A stretch of DNA of 64,000 nucleotides. Origin: a virus. Each line of letters starts with the position of its first letter. Positions within the stretch are counted from its first letter, which is position 1. The position numbers and the translations under genes were made by a program. This document shows, one piece after another, positions 8,066 through 16,674 of the stretch. A model generated the notes under the pieces. That model searched no databases, was not told the origin of the DNA, and worked only from the letters and a program-made list of their open reading frames with translations. The stretch is from IMG/VR virus record IMGVR_UViG_3300025108_000028, positions 1 to 64,000 of that record. The stretch is one strand, 5' to 3'.

Positions 8066-8644
8066 TTATTTATTGCTCAAAGATATTGAAGTATCTTCTA
8101 ATAACCTAGCTAAAAGATAATTATTATCAACTAAGGTTTCTTTTTCTAGATCTGGAGGTGTGCATATCTCATGAACATCTTTCAATTGTTCAACTGATAC
8201 ATTCAAGAACTCTGCATATTCTTCATGACTTTCTTGTGGTGATAAAAATGAATGAACATACTCAGAAACCTTATCATCATCTCCAAAATAATCTAATATA
8301 TTAATTTTACTATCTATACTTATGTTTGAATACTTACCTTTAATGAAGTTATCATAATCAAACTTTAATGAAGTAAAATCATAAACTATCAGGTGTCTTC
8401 TCTCACTAAGTTTTATATGCTTATAAAAATGTTTATGAGAAAATACATGCTTTTCCAAAAACAATATAAATTTCTTAGTCATAGGGGTCTGATATAAACA
8501 CATAAACATTGTATCATCAATAGAGTAGACATCTTCCAAGGCTATATAAGTTTGCCTAGGAACATGTCCAATGCCTTTTTTGTACCCAAGTAATGGATAC
8601 ATAAAAACTTTACTCTTTTGAAAATAGTCTGTGTAAACACCCAT
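8066..8644 (-). CDS. Hypothetical protein, 192 aa
   Basis: No recognisable domain, signal peptide or membrane span. The region around residues 65-100 is rich in His, Lys, Phe and Tyr (HVFSHKHFYKHIKLSERRH), and the C-terminal third is acidic and helical. It starts one base from the stop of the exonuclease-like gene and is followed after eight bases by the 139-aa gene, so the three are likely expressed together. Confidence 0.6.
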   Translation of the reverse strand: MGVYTDYFQKSKVFMYPLLGYKKGIGHVPRQTYIALEDVYSIDDTMFMCLYQTPMTKKFILFLEKHVFSHKHFYKHIKLSERRHLIVYDFTSLKFDYDNFIKGKYSNISIDSKINILDYFGDDDKVSEYVHSFLSPQESHEEYAEFLNVSVEQLKDVHEICTPPDLEKETLVDNNYLLARLLEDTSISLSNK

Positions 8645-8645
8645 A

Positions 8646-9641
8646 CTATAATTTAACTTTATTTACTAAAAATTCATAGGGTAAACTATAGTTTCTTTCA
8701 TTATAATGATACTCAGCTGCTTTTAATACACCACCAAGACCTTCTGCCCAACCACCTAATGTTTGTTGAGACACATCAAATACATAAGTTTGATTATATT
8801 TATCAATTACAACAAATTTAAAGTCTATTGTATAATCATCACGGTTCTCTACAGATTCCATATAGTCCCATACTAACTTACAATATATAGCTGCTTGCAA
8901 CCAATAATTATAAAAATCTACTGTTTCTTTAAAATCACTTATTGTTTTACCTGTGGTTTTTAAATCAGTTATAACAGCTTTTTTCTCCTTATGATCTATG
9001 CTAAAGAAATCTATATAACCATGTAAACCAAAAGGTAAACCTTTCAATTTACAGCTAAGGTATTTTTCTGCATGTGTTTCATAATCATCTAATTCAAAAT
9101 CTGTAGGTGCCTCTTCAAATATAGCCATAACATCACTGTTACTTTTAATAATCTCAGATTGATCTTTACATCTTAGTAAAGTATCTTCATCTATTACATC
9201 TACATTGCTATTAGATAAAAATTCCCAGTAAGGTTCAAACTCATCTTTTATGATTTTAACTATACGTTGTTCATCTGTTTTAAGAGATTGATACAAGTTC
9301 ATTTCTTTGAGTGAATCCAATACTATTTCAGATGGAACATCAAAGAGCTTTTCTGCATCTGTATACAAAGACATATTTTTTAATACCTTTCTGACACTAT
9401 CTGATGGTGCTTTACCGGGTGTTATACTAAACTTATCTTTTAAATTATCAGGTTCAAATAATAAACAATGAAGTAGCTTTCCTTCTACTAAATGCTTATC
9501 TGTTCTAACCTCTTTATCTTTTAATATATAATCCTTATAAAATAAGAATGGTGAAAATAATAACTTGTTTAAAGAAGAGTAGCTAAAGCAAAATTTATTA
9601 TTTGCATAAAACTCCTCTTCTTTTTGAAAATTTCTATTCAT
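8646..9641 (-). CDS. PD-(D/E)XK nuclease, RecE/exonuclease VIII-like
   Basis: The 331-residue protein has the layout of phage PD-(D/E)XK exonucleases: an N-terminal SYSSLNKLLFSPFLFYKDY motif, GKLLHCLLFEP (H58), the catalytic core GYIDFFS (D211) and AVITDLKTTG (D226, K228), then a helix with WLQAAIYCKLV. Exonucleases of this type resect DNA ends for recombination. A Sak4-like ATPase (16675) and an SSB-like protein (15975) could be its partners in a recombination module. It overlaps the upstream gene by eight bases. Confidence 0.8.
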   Translation of the reverse strand: MNRNFQKEEEFYANNKFCFSYSSLNKLLFSPFLFYKDYILKDKEVRTDKHLVEGKLLHCLLFEPDNLKDKFSITPGKAPSDSVRKVLKNMSLYTDAEKLFDVPSEIVLDSLKEMNLYQSLKTDEQRIVKIIKDEFEPYWEFLSNSNVDVIDEDTLLRCKDQSEIIKSNSDVMAIFEEAPTDFELDDYETHAEKYLSCKLKGLPFGLHGYIDFFSIDHKEKKAVITDLKTTGKTISDFKETVDFYNYWLQAAIYCKLVWDYMESVENRDDYTIDFKFVVIDKYNQTYVFDVSQQTLGGWAEGLGGVLKAAEYHYNERNYSLPYEFLVNKVKL

Positions 9642-10776
9642 TTACGTTTTCTTCTATTTTGTCTACAATATACAAATTATCTAAATCAACTTTAAATATA
9701 TCTGAACTATCACCAACAATTGGTCCAAGTAAAGTATTTAAAAGCTGCTTTCTAGATTTATCTACTGCAAACCTTGTTAATTTTCTATCTTTTGCTAATA
9801 ATGATAAGTAATTATTAAAACTATATATGGTGTTTGTGTTATGAACTCCTTCATATGCTTTTAATCTATTACGCATTGCCTTAACATTAACTGAATTCCA
9901 GTTATTTGTACTCTTGAACCATTCATATTTCCAATAATATAATCCTGATACTACATCAAAAGATTTTTCTATATTACAATTAGCCATCATTTCTACTGCT
10001 AAAGATCTGTTGTCTATATCTGTGCTTTCAATCATTTTTCTAATATCTTCATATTTATCATTCCCTATTACTGCTAGCTCACTATCAATAATATTAGATA
10101 TATCAGTATCAAACACAATTTGACTTGTTGACTGCATAAGATTATTAAAAGCTTCCGCACTCTTTTTAGGTAATATCCAATCATTACCCTCATCATTACT
10201 CAGATCTTCATCAATCATATATTTATTTACCTCGTCATATAATTTAGGGCTGCTGCCGTTCCAATGCTTATTTACTTTAAAATCTATCATACTAAAAGTT
10301 GGAGTTTCATTTAAAAACTCTTGTATTTTAGCTGTTGCTAAATCAGTAAATGCATCTTTATCTGCTTTCATCCATTTTACAACTTGAAATAAAGACTGAT
10401 ATGGTATAGAACTAGCCCATGTTCTTTCAAGTAGGGTGTCAAATAATTTTAATGATACTATACATATATCTGCTTTTGTTATATCTCTTATAACTTTACA
10501 ATTATATTTATCTTTTATCAAATCCATTTTTTGTCTTGGCAGAGTTATCTTAGGAAATCTATATATTTTTTTATCCTGCAGATCTATTTCTTGATCACTT
10601 TCTACTACAGGTAAACCTATTTTTTCTAAATCTTCAGCTTCAACTTGCCAACCATTTTTATTATATAGCCATTGCTCTTCAACTTTATTAAATTCTATAG
10701 CGGATGCTTTAATTTTGCCATTTGAATCTATATGCTCATCATATAGATAAATATTAAATTTGTACTTCGGTCTCAT
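9634..10776 (-). CDS. Hypothetical protein next to MoxR/VWA, related to the 10784 product
   Basis: No known family. Residues about 70-115 (IYRFPKITLPRQKMDLIKDK followed by CKVIRDITKADICIVS) resemble residues about 68-112 of the next upstream protein (KAFILPKCNVSQDRLKSALK followed by GITVTNDYELADLIIGH). The shared pattern is LP-basic helix-x-V-x-D/N-ADI-I-V. The two look like diverged duplicates. The C-terminal half is helical and rich in Asp, Asn and Ser. Tight linkage to the MoxR ATPase and VWA protein suggests it is a substrate or adaptor of that machine; this is inference. Confidence 0.6.
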   Translation of the reverse strand: MRPKYKFNIYLYDEHIDSNGKIKASAIEFNKVEEQWLYNKNGWQVEAEDLEKIGLPVVESDQEIDLQDKKIYRFPKITLPRQKMDLIKDKYNCKVIRDITKADICIVSLKLFDTLLERTWASSIPYQSLFQVVKWMKADKDAFTDLATAKIQEFLNETPTFSMIDFKVNKHWNGSSPKLYDEVNKYMIDEDLSNDEGNDWILPKKSAEAFNNLMQSTSQIVFDTDISNIIDSELAVIGNDKYEDIRKMIESTDIDNRSLAVEMMANCNIEKSFDVVSGLYYWKYEWFKSTNNWNSVNVKAMRNRLKAYEGVHNTNTIYSFNNYLSLLAKDRKLTRFAVDKSRKQLLNTLLGPIVGDSSDIFKVDLDNLYIVDKIEENVNE

Positions 10777-10783
10777 AATTTTT

Positions 10784-11815
10784 TTATTTTAAATATTTTT
10801 GATATTCTTTTTTAACAGCTACTTTAAATGTGTAAAGGTCTCTGTTATGAATGCTTATCTCTCTTCTTACTATAGGTTCAAGATATCTAAACGTTATTGT
10901 GTCAAGTTTACCTTCTTGCTCTAACCATAATATCATGTCTTGTGCACTCTTACGGTTAAAATTGTGAAAGTTTGACGAATCCAACCAATACTGTAGATCC
11001 TTATCTCTATTGTCTGCATATGTTATACTACTACAATCTTGTGCAAACTGCCATAATAAATGATAGTTTTTCTTATAGTCTATAGTAGGAACAATTTTAA
11101 GAGCTAAAGCTTTATCATCACCATATGAATTCAACTGGGCCTTAAGATCACTGAGAAGTTGCTCATCAAGAGTCATTTTGGTAGCAGACGCATGAAGGAC
11201 TGTCTCAGGATCAATAACACTAACATCTGTAGTATCAATTATATGAGCTAAGTTTATAGCCATACCAGTTAACATCCAGCTATCATATAAGCTATCTTCT
11301 ATATCTATATCATAGTATCTTACATTATCTGTAATCTTTGGTGTAATGATACATTCTAGACCCGAATTAGCTATATTTTTAAGAACGCCATGTCTATTCA
11401 CATCTCCTTTTGTAGTCTCATAATTCCATAACTTATTCATCATTATAGTAGTTGGAATATTCTCCGCATTACTTAATTTATGAGTTGTTATTTCTTCATG
11501 ACCTATGATTAGATCAGCCAATTCATAATCATTTGTTACAGTTATACCATGCTCTTTAAGAGCAGACTTTAATCTATCTTGTGATACATTACACTTTGGT
11601 AGTATAAAAGCTTTCTTTTTGGTTCTAAAAGTTTGGTCATCCTCAGTAGGGACCGTTAGTATAGTGTTTATCTTTTCATAAGTTGTTTTATCTTGAGTAC
11701 ATAATACTTTATTAATACCTGTACTAGAAACTAACCCATAAGTAGGGTCAGTCTCTAGTCCAAAGTATACTAAAGCATCAGTATCAAAATCTTGATATAC
11801 TGATTTATTTGCCAT
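10784..11815 (-). CDS. Hypothetical protein next to MoxR ATPase, 343 aa
   Basis: No recognised domain. The central segment FILPKCNVSQDRLKSALKEH followed by TNDYELADLIIG resembles the neighbouring 380-aa protein, implying duplication. The stop of the MoxR gene's 5' neighbour spacing is tight: only one base separates this start from the MoxR stop. The N-terminus (YQDFDTDALVYFGLETD) and the C-terminal basic helix have no clear relatives that I can name. Likely part of the same complex or pathway as MoxR and VWA. Confidence 0.6.
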   Translation of the reverse strand: MANKSVYQDFDTDALVYFGLETDPTYGLVSSTGINKVLCTQDKTTYEKINTILTVPTEDDQTFRTKKKAFILPKCNVSQDRLKSALKEHGITVTNDYELADLIIGHEEITTHKLSNAENIPTTIMMNKLWNYETTKGDVNRHGVLKNIANSGLECIITPKITDNVRYYDIDIEDSLYDSWMLTGMAINLAHIIDTTDVSVIDPETVLHASATKMTLDEQLLSDLKAQLNSYGDDKALALKIVPTIDYKKNYHLLWQFAQDCSSITYADNRDKDLQYWLDSSNFHNFNRKSAQDMILWLEQEGKLDTITFRYLEPIVRREISIHNRDLYTFKVAVKKEYQKYLK

Positions 11816-11816
11816 T

Positions 11817-13088
11817 TTATTTCATTGTCATTTGGACAATCTCTGGGATCATCATTAGTTTATTAAACTTCTTTTTATTACCATTAAATATGGTACGTAC
11901 AATTAAATACTTAAGATCATTAGTAAAATAATCTTTAGTACATAATGCTTTAAGTCTATCAGTTACTTTCTGATTTATTGTATTATCCTGAGAATATACA
12001 ACAGAGAAGTTACCAAGTCTTGTAGCTAAAGTAGACGCAATATCTGCACGATATGTGTCATCTTTACCAATACAACTTCTAAGCTCATTAAGAATATATT
12101 GCTCATTTTCATGTGTCAATAAATCTTTTGGTGTTACCAGCTTATCAAGTTTATTATTAATAAAGGTTGTAAACATAGAAGCAAAAGCATCACCTACACT
12201 ACCTTCACCAATCATTTGAATCATACCAAGGTTATCTTCAAAGCTGTCAAAGCTTGATATTGCATTAAAGAATGTAGTAATAGATCTTGCATTTGTTTCT
12301 TGTGTTACAAGCTCTGGATGTAAAAGCAAGAAGTTAATACATCTTGTATCAATCCCTGCACCTTCTGCCCATTGTGCCCATACATTAACATCAAACTTCA
12401 AGTTAGCGGTTACATATCTGGTTTTCTGTGCACTATCTACACTGTTAACCATATAATCCCCGTTATCTGGATTTGCTGTTAAAATTATATGCCAGTCTTT
12501 TGGTAAAGTCCATGAAATATAAGATTGTCTGTCAATCAATTCCATAACTGCTTGAATAAATCTTGTATCAGCACGGTTCCAGTCATCTAGTAATAAAATA
12601 CCACCAGCCTTTGCATCAGCAATCCATTCAGGAGCACAATAAGACATTCTGTTCTTACCTGTCATTTTGTATCCATTTTTTAGATACTCTTGCACGGCAA
12701 GTTCATCAACCCATTGTCCTACTTTCTTGGTAACTGTTTGATTAAGATTAGCTAAACTAGTACCTGCAGCTCTTTGTGTTGCTGTAACCATAGACAGATT
12801 ATCTTGTTGTTTTATTGCTACCTTTTTTTCTTTATACATCTGGAACTGACGTACAGGGAAGCCTACTAAGTCACCTAACTCTTCTATCTGTGCTAAATTA
12901 AGTTTTACAAACTTTAGGTTATTATCTTGAGCAAGCTCTACTATAGTAGAAGTCTTACCAATACCTGATTCACCTACTACTTCTACTGATACAGAATTCT
13001 TTCCTGCTTCTTGTAAATACCTGTTGTTGGTAATTATATGATTTACAAATCCTTTTAGTTCTGTTACATTTAAATTTACTTGTGCCAT
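11817..13088 (-). CDS. MoxR-type AAA+ ATPase
   Basis: The 423-residue protein has Walker A GESGIGKT (39-46), Walker B GGILLLDDWNRAD (about 164-176) and the sensor-like segment LTANPDN, the MoxR pattern. MoxR ATPases act as chaperones or remodellers with VWA-domain partners, which is exactly the next gene downstream (13100, upstream in transcription). The region after Walker B includes FIQAVMELIDRQ, typical of MoxR. The last 150 residues are helical and family-specific. It acts in the cytoplasm; the client is unknown, and the two unknown proteins at 9634-11815 are the best candidates. Confidence 0.85.
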   Translation of the reverse strand: MAQVNLNVTELKGFVNHIITNNRYLQEAGKNSVSVEVVGESGIGKTSTIVELAQDNNLKFVKLNLAQIEELGDLVGFPVRQFQMYKEKKVAIKQQDNLSMVTATQRAAGTSLANLNQTVTKKVGQWVDELAVQEYLKNGYKMTGKNRMSYCAPEWIADAKAGGILLLDDWNRADTRFIQAVMELIDRQSYISWTLPKDWHIILTANPDNGDYMVNSVDSAQKTRYVTANLKFDVNVWAQWAEGAGIDTRCINFLLLHPELVTQETNARSITTFFNAISSFDSFEDNLGMIQMIGEGSVGDAFASMFTTFINNKLDKLVTPKDLLTHENEQYILNELRSCIGKDDTYRADIASTLATRLGNFSVVYSQDNTINQKVTDRLKALCTKDYFTNDLKYLIVRTIFNGNKKKFNKLMMIPEIVQMTMK

Positions 13089-13099
13089 TTTCTTTCTAA

Positions 13100-14263
13100 T
13101 TAATTAAGTTGTATTTTCTGTCCTGGTAAATCTTCATTTATACTACTCCTGCTACTATGCACCCATAATGTATTATGAGGACAGTTATCAGGAGAATATG
13201 CTTCACCATCTGTTAAATATATAAGGGCTGTATATTGCCCTTTGTTTTCATTAAAGTGATCTATTACTGGTTGGAAGCTTGTCCCACCACGACCATGTAT
13301 TTCCCAATCCTTTTTTGGATTAAATTCCTTCACGCTATTCAAGCGGGTATCACACTGTGCAACTGTAATTTTATGACCAGTCTTATGCATATGCGTAAGC
13401 TCACTAAAGAATTCCTTTAGTTCATCATTGTTTACAGATCCACTTGTGTCAACACCAACAAGTATATGATTCTTGAATTTAATTTTAAGTCCCGGATTAG
13501 CTGAATAACGTTTATTGTATTTACGTCTCAGCTTTTTAGTATAAACTATACTAGAGTTACCTACAAATCTTCTTAGATAACCTTTCCAATCAAACTTTGG
13601 TGGTTCAATATGCATTAGTCTATGAATTAAATCAGCAAGCTCACCAGGCATACTACCTTGTTTCTTTTCTGTTTCCTCTGCGGCTGCTTTTAATTGATGT
13701 TCTATCTGCTTTTGAACCAACTTCTTATCAGCTTCAGGTAATTCTTCAAAATCTTTCCATGTGCTATGACAATAAGGTGACTCACCATTCATTTTATCCA
13801 TTAAACTATCTAGAGATGGGGATGTCCCGTCCTCTTGTGCCTGCTCCAAAAGTCTATAATATTCTTTTGTACCGGCTTTAGTAGGGAGGTTTAGTTCTGG
13901 GAAACTTGATAATAATAAACCACCTTCAGGTAATTTACTTTCCAGTATGTACTGGTTTATCTCTAAATCTGCAGCTATATTAAATAGCTTATGATCACTG
14001 TAGAGATCTCTTAATATTAAATGACCAAATGCAATATGCAATAGCTCATGTTTAATTAATCCAAATCTGTGATCTTCACTGAGTTCATTATAAAACTCTG
14101 GGTTTATAGTCAATTGCATACCAATACCTTGCTTACTAACTCCTGCTGTAGGAATCTTATTGCTGTATTGCTTATTGATACCAATTAAAAAGAGCCCATA
14201 AAAGGGCTCTGTAAATATTAAACTTTTGGTTGTTCTTGCAACCTGGTCTTGTATATTTATCAT
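13100..14263 (-). CDS. VWA-domain putative metallopeptidase (DUF2201-like), MoxR partner
   Basis: The 387-residue protein combines an N-terminal metallopeptidase-like domain with a C-terminal VWA domain. The first carries KHELLHIAFGH (H72, E73, H76), a zinc HExxH motif. The VWA domain has the complete MIDAS set: GVDTSGS (D272, S274, S276), GGTSF (Thr 328) and LIYLTDGEA (D352). This architecture, DUF2201 with VWA-like domain, is normally paired with a MoxR ATPase, as here, 11 bases away. A terminator-like hairpin lies inside the coding sequence near the start codon. Whether it is proteolytically active is unknown. Confidence 0.8.
   Translation of the reverse strand: MINIQDQVARTTKSLIFTEPFYGLFLIGINKQYSNKIPTAGVSKQGIGMQLTINPEFYNELSEDHRFGLIKHELLHIAFGHLILRDLYSDHKLFNIAADLEINQYILESKLPEGGLLLSSFPELNLPTKAGTKEYYRLLEQAQEDGTSPSLDSLMDKMNGESPYCHSTWKDFEELPEADKKLVQKQIEHQLKAAAEETEKKQGSMPGELADLIHRLMHIEPPKFDWKGYLRRFVGNSSIVYTKKLRRKYNKRYSANPGLKIKFKNHILVGVDTSGSVNNDELKEFFSELTHMHKTGHKITVAQCDTRLNSVKEFNPKKDWEIHGRGGTSFQPVIDHFNENKGQYTALIYLTDGEAYSPDNCPHNTLWVHSSRSSINEDLPGQKIQLN
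14185..14210 (-). terminator. Terminator-like hairpin inside the VWA coding sequence
   Basis: On the minus strand a perfect 7-bp stem AGAGCCC/GGGCTCT with a six-base loop TTTTAT is followed by TTTTTAATT. It lies 54-79 bases inside the VWA gene, after the start codon. The shape is that of an intrinsic terminator, so it could limit read-through into the VWA-MoxR-9634 block. It also encodes residues EPFYGLFLI, so chance cannot be excluded. Confidence 0.5.
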
Positions 14264-14559
14264 CTTTTTATTTTTCTAAGAATATCCATGTATATATCAT
14301 CTACTTTACTTTTTTTAATGAATGCATAAATTTTATTTGTGTCTAATGAGTTAATTTTAAAGCTATATTTTACAGCTATACAAAAATCTACACGATCTTT
14401 AAACATTAAAGCTTTGGCCATAAGTCTATTAACTACTTCTTTTTCCTGGTAGTCAGTATTATTATACATATGCCAAGCCAATTCTTTATCTTCTTGTAGA
14501 CCACTAAACATTTCTTTGTATTTAAAAAATTCATCAAGAGTTATTACTTTTTTTTTCAT
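14260..14559 (-). CDS. Hypothetical protein, 99 aa
   Basis: Small soluble helical protein with many Lys, Asp and Met residues and no recognised domain. Its stop overlaps the VWA start (ATGA-type) and its start lies inside the 3' end of the RusA-like gene, so it is translationally coupled on both sides. It may belong functionally to the MoxR/VWA block. Confidence 0.55.
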   Translation of the reverse strand: MKKKVITLDEFFKYKEMFSGLQEDKELAWHMYNNTDYQEKEVVNRLMAKALMFKDRVDFCIAVKYSFKINSLDTNKIYAFIKKSKVDDIYMDILRKIKR

Positions 14560-14932
14560 TCTCTATTAATTCTATCCATACGCCTGGGTTCTTTTTATCA
14601 TAAGTATATTGTTCAAATGCAGGAATTATAAACTCTGCATTATCATCTTCTATCCAACCATACTTGACCATATCATCTTGCACTGTTTGTGCAGGATTTA
14701 TATAATCAAACTTATGGCGGCTGCCTCTAATAAATTCAAAAGAAATTTTTACTGGAAGCTTATGCTTCTTGAGCTCTTTCTTGAACTCTTCAGTATATTT
14801 AAGATAAATGTCTTTAGTAGCTTTCCTGTAGTTCATTACAGCTTTGCTAGCAATAAAGTATTTACCTGTCCATCTTCTTCCGTTTTTACTAGAAGGTACA
14901 TTTCCTGGTATAAACCATCTATTGTTCTTCAT
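14534..14932 (-). CDS. RusA-like Holliday junction resolvase
   Basis: The 132 residues follow the RusA pattern: N-terminal FIPGNVPSSKNGRRW, a strand VKISFEFIRGS, then FDYINPAQTVQDDMVKYGWI and EDDNAEFI. In RusA the conserved acidic residues in the D..N.....D and DD segments bind metal and cleave four-way junctions. Length matches RusA (about 120 residues). It would resolve recombination intermediates before packaging. It lies between the primase and the VWA block and overlaps the next gene by 26 bases. Confidence 0.75.
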   Translation of the reverse strand: MKNNRWFIPGNVPSSKNGRRWTGKYFIASKAVMNYRKATKDIYLKYTEEFKKELKKHKLPVKISFEFIRGSRHKFDYINPAQTVQDDMVKYGWIEDDNAEFIIPAFEQYTYDKKNPGVWIELIENEKKSNNS

Positions 14933-14933
14933 A

Positions 14934-15911
14934 TTATTTATTTAATGTTTCTTTTAATAAGGGCTTAAGCATAGAGTGTACTTTATCAAAACCATGATTC
15001 TTCATAGCATCTGATATATCTTTAGACATAGTTGGTACACAACCGTGTATTTTATATGTTTCTAAATATCTTTGTACAGCTTTTACGCCTGCATCATCAT
15101 TATCAAATAGAGTTATAACTTTTTTATACTTCTGCTTCAGATTAAATATTATATGAGGTTTAATCATTGTATTTTCTGAATCAGGGCATATTACTTCTAT
15201 ATTATAACCCATACCTTTAAGACACATAGCATCTTTAAGTGAACTGCATATTACTAAATAAGGTTGATTGTATTCTAGTTGATCAATACCTTGTATATAA
15301 TTCTTAACTTTATGAAACTTATGCTTTTTACTATGAGGTTGATATATTTTATATACTTCACCGTTTTTATCAAAGTAACCATAACAGCATTTGCTTCCAA
15401 CTTGTAAGCTTTTATGCAAACCATTATCATCCTTGGCCATATTAAAATAATCAATTGGTTTTACATTATATTTAGTTAACATAGTTTTACCTATTCTAAA
15501 TGATAACCAATACTTTTGATCTTCAATGGTCCAATTTCTATACTTTATATAATCTATCTTCCACTTTGCTTGTGGTTTAAATGATTGATCTATTGATCCG
15601 CCTGATTGTATAAAGTTGTTGTAGTCTTGAATTATTCTCCTGGTTGCTTGTGGATAACCTAAGTTAAATAGTAATCCAACTAAGTCAGCCTTGTTACCAC
15701 CTTTACCTGTTGAGAAATCTTTAAATTTATATTGCATAATTGATTTATCAACATATATGCAGAAACTTGGTGTCTTCTCATTAGGATTAAATATAGATCT
15801 AATCTTAATATCTTGACCCGTAAGTTGCTCAGGTAAATCTAAATAATATTGAAATACCCAATAACTTGGTATTTCTGATTCTTCTAATTTTAAATTTTTA
15901 GTGCTGAACAT
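14934..15911 (-). CDS. DnaG-type primase with TOPRIM domain
   Basis: The 325-residue protein starts with a primase N-terminal-like region (IRSIFNPNEKTPSFCIYVD, DFSTGKGGNKADLVGLL) and has a TOPRIM domain at 217-300: LVICSSLKDAMCLKGMG, VICPDSEN, and ITLFDNDDAG with D270 and D272. No zinc finger is seen. The TOPRIM glutamate is replaced: SSLKD stands where EG..D is expected. It would make RNA primers for the family B polymerase. A TATCTTTG box lies five bases before the ATG at 15911, and a terminator isolates it from the SSB-like gene, so it begins its own transcript. Confidence 0.8.
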   Translation of the reverse strand: MFSTKNLKLEESEIPSYWVFQYYLDLPEQLTGQDIKIRSIFNPNEKTPSFCIYVDKSIMQYKFKDFSTGKGGNKADLVGLLFNLGYPQATRRIIQDYNNFIQSGGSIDQSFKPQAKWKIDYIKYRNWTIEDQKYWLSFRIGKTMLTKYNVKPIDYFNMAKDDNGLHKSLQVGSKCCYGYFDKNGEVYKIYQPHSKKHKFHKVKNYIQGIDQLEYNQPYLVICSSLKDAMCLKGMGYNIEVICPDSENTMIKPHIIFNLKQKYKKVITLFDNDDAGVKAVQRYLETYKIHGCVPTMSKDISDAMKNHGFDKVHSMLKPLLKETLNK

Positions 15912-15915
15912 AAAC

Positions 15916-15923
15916 CAAAGATA
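15916..15923 (-). promoter_or_regulatory. TATCTTTG -7 box upstream of primase
   Basis: On the minus strand TATCTTTG matches the Bacteroidota -7 consensus TAnnTTTG. It ends four bases from the primase ATG, which would give a leaderless or nearly leaderless mRNA. It follows directly after a terminator. Confidence 0.5.
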
Positions 15924-15925
15924 TT

Positions 15926-15958
15926 AAAAAGAAATGGGCCCAGCATAACACTGAGCCC
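15926..15958 (-). terminator. Intrinsic terminator after SSB-like gene
   Basis: Minus-strand stem GGGCTCAG/CTGGGCCC (8 bp, one G-U) with a seven-base loop, followed by ATTTCTTTTT. It begins 16 bases after the SSB-like gene stop. Confidence 0.8.
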
Positions 15959-15974
15959 AATCTTTAGGTTTATA

Positions 15975-16649
15975 TTATAAATCAAAGTCACTACCTGTTG
16001 AAGATACAGGCTCAAAACTATTTGTTGGTGCTGACTCTTTCTTTACAAAGGGTCTAAAATGATTTGTATTATTTCTATCAAACGTTAGTAAGTTAGAAGA
16101 CTCTGCATCAATTGCTTCCAATGGCATACCATCTCTACTTCTTTTAGGTAAGAATAGATCATTGTTAACATAACCTTCTTTGTTTTCCCACTCACGTGCA
16201 CCTAAACAAGCATTGATGTAACCAGTTTCTGAACAAATCTTTGCAGCTTTAATCATAAAGTCTTCAATAGTATTTGCCTCAATAGCATCTAACTCAGTTC
16301 TTTTACCAACTACTTCAGATAAGAATACCATTGCTTTTAGAACTTCAGTATCACGACTAATCTCATTTCCATTATTTAATGTAGCATCTTTAAATGGATA
16401 TGGAGAAAATCTTACTCTACCAACTTGGCCTGCATAGCGCTCACCATTAGGATTATTCATATCTTTTAAGAATCCATTAAATTCTCCTGTAACTGGCTCT
16501 GATTCTACATGCAATGTGATATTGTATGCTTCAGAGTCATAAGGTGTCTGATCAAATGTAATTGAGTTAATTTTCACTTTGTGATTTCCTGTTCCAATAA
16601 CTGGTTTTGTCCCACCATTACCGGCAGACATGTCTTTAGTACTTAACAT
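15975..16649 (-). CDS. Putative single-stranded DNA-binding protein
   Basis: The 224-residue protein has a beta-rich core (residues 20-110, for example GNHKVKINSITFDQ, YNITLHVESEP, GQVGRVRFSPYPF), then a helical segment, and a disordered acidic tail ending SDFDL. An acidic C-terminal tip is typical of SSBs, where it recruits replication partners. It lies between the primase and the Sak4-like ATPase, the position expected for an SSB. I do not see a textbook OB-fold signature, so the call rests on tail and context. Confidence 0.55.
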   Translation of the reverse strand: MLSTKDMSAGNGGTKPVIGTGNHKVKINSITFDQTPYDSEAYNITLHVESEPVTGEFNGFLKDMNNPNGERYAGQVGRVRFSPYPFKDATLNNGNEISRDTEVLKAMVFLSEVVGKRTELDAIEANTIEDFMIKAAKICSETGYINACLGAREWENKEGYVNNDLFLPKRSRDGMPLEAIDAESSNLLTFDRNNTNHFRPFVKKESAPTNSFEPVSSTGSDFDL

Positions 16650-16674
16650 AATTTACTTTTTTATTAATTATTAA

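Noticed and set aside
13235-13881. Two plus-strand frames opposite the VWA gene
   Set aside because: Antisense to a gene with clear motifs; composition reflects the opposite strand.
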